From contig NC_057761.1 of the NCBI RefSeq assembly GCF_010389155.1, positions 25,070,210 to 25,134,209 of the forward strand: a DNA stretch of 64,000 nucleotides, read 5' to 3'. Source of the DNA: Erigeron canadensis. Its lineage: Eukaryota; Streptophyta; Magnoliopsida; Asterales; Asteraceae. Made by a program: the position numbers and the translations under genes. A model generated the notes under the pieces. That model searched no databases, was not told the DNA's origin, and saw only the letters and a list, made by a program, of their open reading frames with translations. Positions 56,394 to 64,000 of the stretch are shown in pieces (the stretch's first letter is position 1; every line of letters begins with the position of its first letter).

Positions 56394-59297
56394 TTAGGGT
56401 AGCTATATATGCCCTCATATATGGGTTATGGTCCTTATAGACACAAAGCCCATATCTTTACAGGCCTAAAATACTTGTAGTTATACCTAAATCTACACAT
56501 TTTAGGATTTAGCCCAATTTTTTATAAGGCCGATTAGGCGATTGGTCTAAGTTTCTTAAATTCCGGCTTATATGTCTCATTTCTTTTTATTTGATAGATT
56601 TAGGCCACTAAAAAATGCCGACTGAAAAATTGACAATGACAAAAACTACAACGATAACAAAATACGATTTCATAACTTTCTTTATTTGGTTTCTTGGCAA
56701 CATAGTAGTGACTAATCCGGCCTTTCAAACTTAAAGTTTATCTTGTCTAGTTGCTTAAATAGTTGATTTCATTAGGATATTGAATTGCAATAAAAAGACA
56801 TTTAATTTTTTGTGTCATGCAATTTACCTCTCTTTGAGGAAGTGTAGAAAGAATTATGAATTCCTTTGAGTCATGTCACATGTTCTTGATCTTATGAGGT
56901 AAACATTTTGGACATGACAAGATAAATGGTCAAAAACAGCCACAAGAATACCTCGGTTATGTTGCACATATTTAAGTCATAGAGAGTCCTCTGGCTAACT
57001 AGCACAATACCTTATTGTACTTCTTTATCCACGTTAAGTCTAAACTCAAAAGTATGCATTTACTGGTCTTTAACGTTTCAATACATTGTCATATTGGTTG
57101 TTATTTCTACAAAAATCATTGAAACTATACCTCGATCACATAGGTTCTGAAAATAAGAATTTGAATGTTACAAGCGTAAAAATTACTACTCAACTCAAGG
57201 TATATTCACGTACTTTAGAGTATAAAATAACTCACAGACGTTATATATGTTTTAAGATTTAATTTATACAATAACAAATTTTGTATTCTTGTAGTAATTA
57301 AGCTTTATATAATAATTTAAAGTCCTGTTATTACACGAGGCGGTTAAAAACCTTCTATAAAAAAGTTATCACAGATTCTAACTAACTGGAAAATATTAGA
57401 AAGTTATTTTACAAATAAATTAAAAATAAGGGTTTAAACTTTAAAGTATGAAATACTATAAAAACGTACTTCCCTTTTAGTGAACAGCTAGTTGCACCAC
57501 AAATTTTTATAATGATGTATTTACACATCAAACTTTCAAGTTTCATACACAGTAATACTTGGGTAACTTGTTTCACATGAAATAACCAGTAAAAGTATTT
57601 TTCTTTTACTTTTGTGATCAACAGAGTTTGATTTTGTTCATATATAGTATAAAATATCTACAATAGTACAATTTGGGTAACATCCTAACTAAGAACATAA
57701 TATGCTTTGTTCATTTGGGTAACATGGAAAGGCTGTTGTAAATCCATCCTGTTAGCTCTTAATCCTCTTACAATGATTTGTGATTTGGTATGACGATTTG
57801 CAGCTGAGTTTCTCACAATCAATATACAGTATTATTAACTTCATATTTGAATGCATGTTTGTTAACTACATACTGTATTACTTAACAAAAATGAACTTTA
57901 TGGCCGGTCTCCTGGTTGCTTTTAATGTACATAAAAAGTTATATTTTCTTGTCATTAAATTTAAGAAATGAGCTTTTATAGGTAAAGTATCATTTTTGTA
58001 TGCATGTGGCCGGTGTCTTATTGTCGTACATGTTAATTAAAGTTTAATTACCAATTACTATACATTCCTAATAATTAAATTGCAAGAATTTATAAAACTT
58101 TATTAACTTATCAACCATCTCATATTTCAATTGATTATAGATCAACTGATACCCACTATGTGACCACATGCGCCAATAAGATGAAGACTAAAATCACATG
58201 TTCAAATCTTGCTAAAGGCAAATGGAGAAATATATTATGTGTTTTATGTGTAAGAATGGTGCTGAACCGGACTTGAGTTATATACGGTATGCGCTCTGAT
58301 GTTTCCCACCCATTTACCCTTTTTTCTATCAACTATCTCGTATTATACTGTTACATTTCAAACAGTGGGTAATAAGTATCAAATTATGAAAACCAAGTCT
58401 TAATTAGTTGTATCTAAGGTTTAAATATATATCTACACTATTTTAAATGCATTTAACATATTTCTTAATTTGCGGAATTTTGTGATATGAAATTAAAGTT
58501 ATTACTTTATTCCTAACATTATAAGTTTATAACTCTTCATTTCAAATTAAATCATGAAACACTAATTCAATGTATCTTTTGTTTGATTTTTATCTTTAAA
58601 AAGTGTAATACAAAAGATAAAACGTTGCACGTAAATTCAAGTCATAGATCGATGACGATAACACATTGTCGCATCCCATCGTTTTCTTCACTCGTTACGA
58701 CAACATAGTTTAGGTTTTACTTTATATTTTGTTCATAAAAGTTTATTATCCGATAGATATTTTGTTTACCCGTTTCACCCTATAGGTATAAATATGATAA
58801 AGATTTTAAAGATTTTTAAATAGGAATGCAAAATGCGAATGTAGATATCGACATCTTTCAACCCGTTGTATGTTTCATTTGTTCTTTAGTTTTCTTTCGG
58901 TTTCTCTTTGTCCCTAAATAGTAAACACTTAAACACTCAAACCGGCCAAATCTCCCAACCGTGACGAAAAGGGTGATCCTCAACTTACGACTTGTGAGGT
59001 CAACTTTGTATATTTAGCCGATATATGTCAATCACGAAGTGCAGGGTGGGATTCGCCAAGTACATGTCAGCGAGTTATGTGGCAAATTCTGATAATATGA
59101 TAAAAGATGGTTCATACGAGTAAAATCAGTGTCAAATAATTCTAGTGAACACATAAATCAAGTCAAATGTAAATGCTTTGCTTCACTATTTTGGATTTTG
59201 GGGGACGAAAAAAAAAACACATAAGTCAAATGTAGATACACCAACAAAAGTCGTTTCTCATTGAGTCAAAAGCATGTTTAAATAAATAGAGCTCCTT
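56394..59297. other. Gene-poor intergenic DNA
   Basis: No ORF with recognisable domains. A possible SINE-like copy lies at 58150-58310 (B-box-like CATGTTCAAATCTTGC). TCCTGTTATTACACGAGG at about 57322 resembles Helitron hairpins. Confidence 0.5.
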
Positions 59298-59303
59298 TTT
59301 ATT
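59298..59303 (-). terminator. Possible poly(A) signal of the CRF gene
   Basis: AATAAA on the minus strand about 230 nt after the stop codon. Weak because the region is AT-rich. Confidence 0.3.
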
Positions 59304-59531
59304 AATTATTATGTCCAATAATTTGTCAAAATCATAAGGATTACTCGTACATATCAATAGCAAAAAGTCCACTAATCAAAATTCTTCTCAACTCTCCAAA
59401 ACTTTTCAAGAGATATTATAATTACTAATTAGAACTCTTTATGAATTAGTAATAAATACATACTCCATCTTTATAGAATTACCGCAAAACTTGTTGGACA
59501 AACTGGCACCAACGATCAGCAAAATCCGGGT

Positions 59532-60569
59532 TCAACATACACCCGACCCGTTAAAATAATCGGGCATATCTTGAAAAAAGTCCTCGACATTCATCATCGA
59601 GGGAGATCCAATGTCAGGAATTGAATCCATAAAATCATCATCAAACGGAACACTATCTACACAATCCAATGGAATCGAGTCAAGTAACCCGAAATCATCA
59701 TCACCCATCGTACTAAACGGATCTCCATCACAAAACGGATTCAAATCAAGTGATTCAAAATCCACAAAATCATCCAAAAACGACAAATCCCCAAAAACTC
59801 CCGACTTCTTCGAGTCAACCTTATTTATTGACCGACACTCTTCATATTCTTGAACCGGTACACTTACTTCTTTACCATTATTATTATTATTACTAAAACT
59901 AGCCCTGAGAACTGAAGTCGGAGAAAGAAGCTGATTATTATTCGACTCTTCACCAGAATCACAACTAGACGTCGAAGCAACATTAGCCGCCTTCGTAATT
60001 TCCTTCTCATTCTCATCAGTCTCACGGGGTGTAACAAAATTTGTTAAAGCATCGGGACCACGAAGCCGAATAGCGGCATTATCATAAACTCTAGCGGCTT
60101 CTTCGGCAGTGTCATACGTACCGAGCCATAACCTTATACGTCTCGCTGGATCCCTTATTTCAGCAGCCCATTTTCCCCACTTCCTCTGTCTCACCCCTCT
60201 ATACTTTCTATTATTATTATTATCATTATTATTTAAATTTGTTTTCATTGGCTTTGGTTGTACTTGTAATAATCCAGAAGTACTAGACGACTGTTTATTA
60301 TTACAAATACTTTTATTTTTATTATTATTGCTTATATTGTTTTTTGATACGTTTGTAAGAATGCTGATTTCGTTGACGTATTTTTTCACACGTCTTCGTG
60401 GGAAGATCGCGTCTTCATCGTCACTTGAAGAATCGGTCGCGTAAGGATCCGACATTGATATACGTACGAGGTTGTTTGGAAACAGTTTTTTTGTTGTTGA
60501 TGTTGTCATTGTGACAACGTTTTTGTGCTCCGTTTGTTTGATTGGAGATAACATGGAGAAGCCATCCAT
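59532..60569 (-). CDS. CRF: CRF-type AP2/ERF transcription factor
   Basis: Encodes 345 residues in one exon. The AP2/ERF domain spans 122-179 ([19 protein letters not shown], then [17 protein letters not shown]). The WAAEIRD context gives the Ala and Asp that mark the ERF subfamily, which binds GCC-box-like DNA. Before it lies the CRF domain (about 31-72, with [16 protein letters not shown] and [10 protein letters not shown]), which defines cytokinin response factors (ERF group VI) and mediates CRF dimerisation and AHP contacts. SPTSVL at 216-221 is the group VI putative MAP-kinase motif. The C-terminus (258-335) is strongly acidic with Asp/Phe repeats, a probable activation domain. Asn-rich tracts at 77-92, 111-120 and 227-231 come from AAT/AAC runs. 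Expected role: nuclear regulator of cytokinin or stress responses. The exact orthologue is unresolved. Confidence 0.93.
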   Translation of the reverse strand: MDGFSMLSPIKQTEHKNVVTMTTSTTKKLFPNNLVRISMSDPYATDSSSDDEDAIFPRRRVKKYVNEISILTNVSKNNISNNNKNKSICNNKQSSSTSGLLQVQPKPMKTNLNNNDNNNNRKYRGVRQRKWGKWAAEIRDPARRIRLWLGTYDTAEEAARVYDNAAIRLRGPDALTNFVTPRETDENEKEITKAANVASTSSCDSGEESNNNQLLSPTSVLRASFSNNNNNGKEVSVPVQEYEECRSINKVDSKKSGVFGDLSFLDDFVDFESLDLNPFCDGDPFSTMGDDDFGLLDSIPLDCVDSVPFDDDFMDSIPDIGSPSMMNVEDFFQDMPDYFNGSGVC

Positions 60570-60828
60570 GTTTTTTGTTTTTTTTTTTGGGTTTCTTGAT
60601 CAATCGATTGAGTTTTAATCAAGAATTGAATGATGAAAAGATTAAACCAAAAAAAAAGGTATATATCTATATTGGTATTTATATAAAGAAGGTTGATTGA
60701 CTTTTGATATGTATAAAATCTTGAGCCGAAATAAAAAAGATTTGTCTGAAGTTGAAAAGGAAAGAAGCTAAAGAAAAAGAAAACCAAAAGTTTTTGAAAG
60801 GCGGTATGAAATGAAAAGTAATTGGAGT

Positions 60829-60836
60829 TTTATATA
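60829..60836 (-). promoter_or_regulatory. Probable TATA box of the CRF gene
   Basis: TATATAAA on the minus strand in CAACTATATAAAACTCC, 260 bp before the ATG, followed by a pyrimidine-rich leader. A second TATATAAAT at 60677-60685 is closer to the ATG and is an alternative. Confidence 0.45.
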
Positions 60837-61014
60837 GTTGAATACAGCTTTATAATTTGGACTTTTTTAGACCGTTATTGTTTTTAAAACAAAACAAACA
60901 TAGTAAATTAATGAGGTATATAAGAAAATCAAACATTAATATTTAAAACTATTATATATCGTTACTAAAAAAAAGTAGCATGATAAATTAAATATATTGC
61001 TTATTAATCAATGA

Positions 61015-61310
61015 TAAGTTGGTATAGTGGTTTGAAGTTCTCCTGATGACCTATAGATCTCAGGTTCGAATCTCTATTCAATTAACTTTGAGATATAATG
61101 TAGTCTTTCTATTAGGGTTTGACTTGTGTATACTTATGTTCAAATCTGAGTAGACAGGGTTTAGCCCTATTTATCGTCGTGTTTTCGGGCGGATTAGTAA
61201 GGGGTTTCTCATTGAGTATTTGAAATAGGCATTTCTACTTTGAGGGAGCTCTCTAGCGTGGATCCGGTTAAGACAACGTATGCTAGATCTCTCGCTGTCA
61301 AACCATGACA
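61015..61310 (+). mobile_element. tRNA-derived SINE
   Basis: A-box-like TTGGTATAGTGG (61019-61030) and a near-perfect B box GGTTCGAATC (61063-61072) at tRNA-like spacing. The 3' part has CTCTCTAGCGTGGATCC and GTTAAGACAACGTATGC, matching the SINE-like copies at 18955 and 12655 in inverse orientation. Confidence 0.65.
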
Positions 61311-62888
61311 CAAAGTTTCAAGCGAAATTCAACTTTAATAATAAAATAAAATTATATTGCTTATTATTATATACGTATTTTTCACTATGATGAGACTTGA
61401 TAAAAACATCATGTATTTTAAATAATTCATTAAATGTTTTTACATTAAATTTAAAAGGTTATATTGAGTTATATGTTTATCGTATAATATGGTGTCACTA
61501 TAACGTCCATATACTATTGATGTGATATACAAAAAGTAGAAAAATACGGAGTATATGTGAATCAAGGATTAAGTTTAGCAATATCTAGTAAAAAAATTAA
61601 GAAGATCCTTATATAAACTTTGGTAACAAATATTCATTAAAGGAATGTGGATAAAATTATTTTGGTACGGTATATATAACTTAAAATATAAAGAGAAGGT
61701 ATATTATGAGATTAGTATGAAAAGGGTGTGGTAAGGAATTATTTAATTGGCCCACAAAATCCACATTTTAATGTCGATTTGAAAATCCACATCTTAAGTT
61801 CTATGTATCAAAGTTAATGTTAGAGATTTAAAATATTGCTTTTCCTAATATAATTTCACTAAATATTTAAAATACTGGTTAATTTAATATATAATCTTCG
61901 AAAAATAAAAATTTCTCTTGTTTAGGAAAAGCTAAATTAGTCTGGGTAATGGGAAAATGTCTGTCCTTCAAAACGTGACAATGAATCGCTAAAATGGAGC
62001 TGTCATTATCTTATAACATCTTAATTTACTTATCCCTAAAAAGTTTGATAGTTATGAGTATTTCTTTTAAACATTCACTCGATATACGACATTAAGAGAA
62101 ATTAACTGTATAATTGTGAAGTCTTGCACATACTTTAGACAACGAGATGTTGATCATGAACCGTTACAAGTATGGAAAAACACCCAAGGTTTGACATCCT
62201 TAAGGATCAAACTCATAACCTTAGGTAAAACCGAGAATGTCTCTAATCAACTGAGTTGACCTTCATTAGCAATAGTTATTAGTAATACAATTTATAATAA
62301 CCTTTTATGTAATGATAATAAAGGCTAACACAGGGTTAAATTCTAAACGAACAAATTTACTTTTGGTGCCTTTTTTGTGTTTTTAGGCATAAGCAAATGA
62401 CCTGAAAACCCGAGACCTGGTCTAAACCTGCTCGAATCCAACCCGAACTGACCCGTCCGACAGTTAAACAAGCTCGGTTTCGGTTTCGGTTTTGATTATC
62501 GTGTATCGTCGGTTTTCGGGTTTTGTCAAACCGGGCCAGTTTTGACCCGTGCTCATGTCTAAATATATAGATTTTGAATATGGCACATCAAGTGATGAAT
62601 AATTGACATAAATGATGTAGTTTTACATATATATATATATATATATATATTTTTGTATATTTTATCGTTTCTCATTTTTGTCATAATTTTGTCGTATAGC
62701 TAGTTTTGAAATATTTTTCCACGTGCAAAAAATTTATAGATCAAGAGAGCAAGTTTTACAAATTGTGGTGATGTTGCGCCGACATATTTACTAGATTTTG
62801 AGACATAGTAATCTATCATCAATGATTTGAATACTACATTGAGTACTAGCGATCTAATAACGCAGGCTTAATTAACTCTTCTCCGGAA
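61311..62888. other. AT-rich intergenic DNA with a SINE-like relic
   Basis: At 62160-62275, minus strand, GTCAACTCAGTTGATTAGAG and GAGTTTGATCC resemble A and B boxes of a tRNA-derived SINE. (TA)n lies at 62627-62650. No gene was recognised. Confidence 0.45.
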
Positions 62889-62889
62889 T

Positions 62890-63738
62890 TATAATTGTGA
62901 ATGTTTGGTTCACAAAAGGGAAAGAGAAAGGGTAAAGGATAGATAATGGGTAAAGAATACTATCATTATAGAATATTATTATATGATAAAAATAATAAAC
63001 AAAATAAACTACCGATTGATGCTTCCATTAATAATTTATCCCTGACAATAATACATGTATATCCCCCAATTTTTATCTTCATCCTCTCATCCTCTCTAAT
63101 AATCACACATACGCATCTCCATTTTCTCTGTCTCTTTAATATATATTTATATATATATATACATATACGTACATGACAGTAGAAGCATATGTTATATATA
63201 AATCACTCCCTAGGAGCGATGGTGGTTCTTGTTTCTTAAGGATGTCGGATGGTGGTTCTTGGTGGTTGAGGCAAATGGCGGTTGTTGGAGGTGATGTCGA
63301 GTGGTGCTTCTTAGAGGTGATGTCTGGTGGTGCTTGTTGGAGGTGATGTCCGCTGGTGCTTGTTGGGGGTGATGTCCGGTGGTGGTTGTTAGTGGTGATG
63401 TCCAGTGGTGATTGTCGGATGTGATGTCCAGTGGTGGTTGTTAGAGGTGATGTCCAATGGTGGTTGTTAGAGGTGATTTCCGACGGTGGTTGTCGAAAGT
63501 GACGACCGATGGTGGTTTTCGGAAGTGATGTCCGGTGGTAGTGGTAATCCAAGCCAGAGAAAGGAGAAGAAAGAATATTTGTGAGGAATGAATACCTTAC
63601 CCCCCAAATTATTGAGTAATGCTCCATTACTCACTTTGAGTTATTGATTATCTTTGCTTATAACAACCAGACATCTATAGTCATTCTCTTTACCATTTCT
63701 TACCCCCCCCCCCGATACCTCTTACCAGGCACCCCCTA
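62890..63738. mobile_element. MITE-like element containing a minisatellite
   Basis: Left TGTTTGGTTCACAAAAGGG with AAAGGGTAAAGGAT is loosely mirrored by right ACCATTTCTTACCCC and CCAGGCACCCCC. Ends of this kind match the Tourist-like element at 45626 in style. No target duplication was resolved. Confidence 0.35.
63215..63545. repeat. Minisatellite, about 24-bp unit
   Basis: About 14 copies of GGTGATGTCCGGTGGTGGTTGTTG variants. A 163-codon minus-strand reading (His/Thr/Pro repeats) passes through it and is judged spurious. Confidence 0.85.
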
Positions 63739-64000
63739 ATCAATTTTTTCTATCCAACTCGTTTTTATAGAAATAAAAAGAAATTCAAACCACACCCACA
63801 TACTCTTCTCATTAAACTTTTTATGGCGATGCCTATCGTTGATAATTGAGATGAGATCTTTTTAGATATACCCCAATATTTTAGAAATCATAAGCGTTAA
63901 CAAGTAACTATTTTAGCAACACATTAAACATTCCGCTGGATGCTGTCTCTACAAAATTAAATGTCGTCGTACTGTACGGGTAATTTTTTATAAATTATTA
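63739..64000. other. Intergenic DNA
   Basis: No feature was recognised up to the window end. Confidence 0.5.

Noticed and set aside
60506..60787. Possible upstream ORFs in the CRF 5' leader
   Set aside because: The readings at 60787 and 60603 begin with TTG, not ATG, so they are not convincing uORFs.
61019..61090. tRNA gene
   Set aside because: A and B boxes are present, but the sequence lacks a foldable acceptor stem and anticodon arm, and it is followed by a SINE tail.
63136..63627. 163-codon minus-strand reading rich in His/Thr/Pro
   Set aside because: It is a translation of the 24-bp minisatellite; the repeat length is a multiple of three, and no domain or promoter is seen.

Overview
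The window looks like plant nuclear DNA. It is strongly AT-rich, has no operons, rRNA or genuine tRNA genes, and holds three plant-specific single-exon genes separated by long gene-free stretches full of transposable-element debris. The families seen (Sirevirus-type Copia, PHT1 phosphate transporters, CRF-type AP2/ERF) point to a eudicot. The gag and envelope-like proteins recall those common in Asteraceae, but that assignment is only a guess from pattern memory.

Layout. 1-25 kb has no convincing host gene. It contains three solo LTRs with exact 5-bp target duplications (319-3677, 4990-5418, 20873-24416), two hAT-type elements with 8-bp duplications (7511-8019, 13355-13882), Helitron-type ends and relics (one with an RPA-like OB-fold exon), SINE-like copies, MITEs and many (TA)n/(ATT)n arrays. 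25046-37464 is a full-length 12.4-kb Sirevirus-type Copia retrotransposon with a perfect AATAT target duplication. Its LTRs are about 99% identical, and it carries a PBS, PPT, gag, protease, integrase, RT, RNase H and a long envelope-like gene. All its coding parts are split by frame changes. It sits inside an older repeat that is present in inverted orientation near 20 kb.

40.6-48.5 kb holds two convergent, intronless PHT1 phosphate transporter genes (40592-42172 + and 46925-48514 -). They are evidently an inverted duplicate pair, and their promoters share a P1BS phosphate-starvation element within a matching block. The gap between them is filled with transposon remnants, including a 739-bp hAT-like element. 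49-58 kb again has no host gene: a Mutator-type fold-back element with a 9-bp duplication, other inverted-repeat elements, and Helitron relics with a second RPA exon. 59532-60569 (-) encodes a cytokinin-response-factor (CRF) type AP2/ERF regulator. The rest is SINE, MITE and minisatellite sequence.

How the genes work together: the PHT1 pair probably acts in phosphate uptake or redistribution under PHR-type control. The CRF gene is a separate nuclear regulator, with no evidence of a link. Nothing here is clearly a new system. The points most worth checking are the envelope-like gene with an apparent promoter of its own inside a young but frame-broken Sirevirus, and the promoter block retained by the PHT1 pair. 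Boundaries and identities were read by eye, without alignment or database search.
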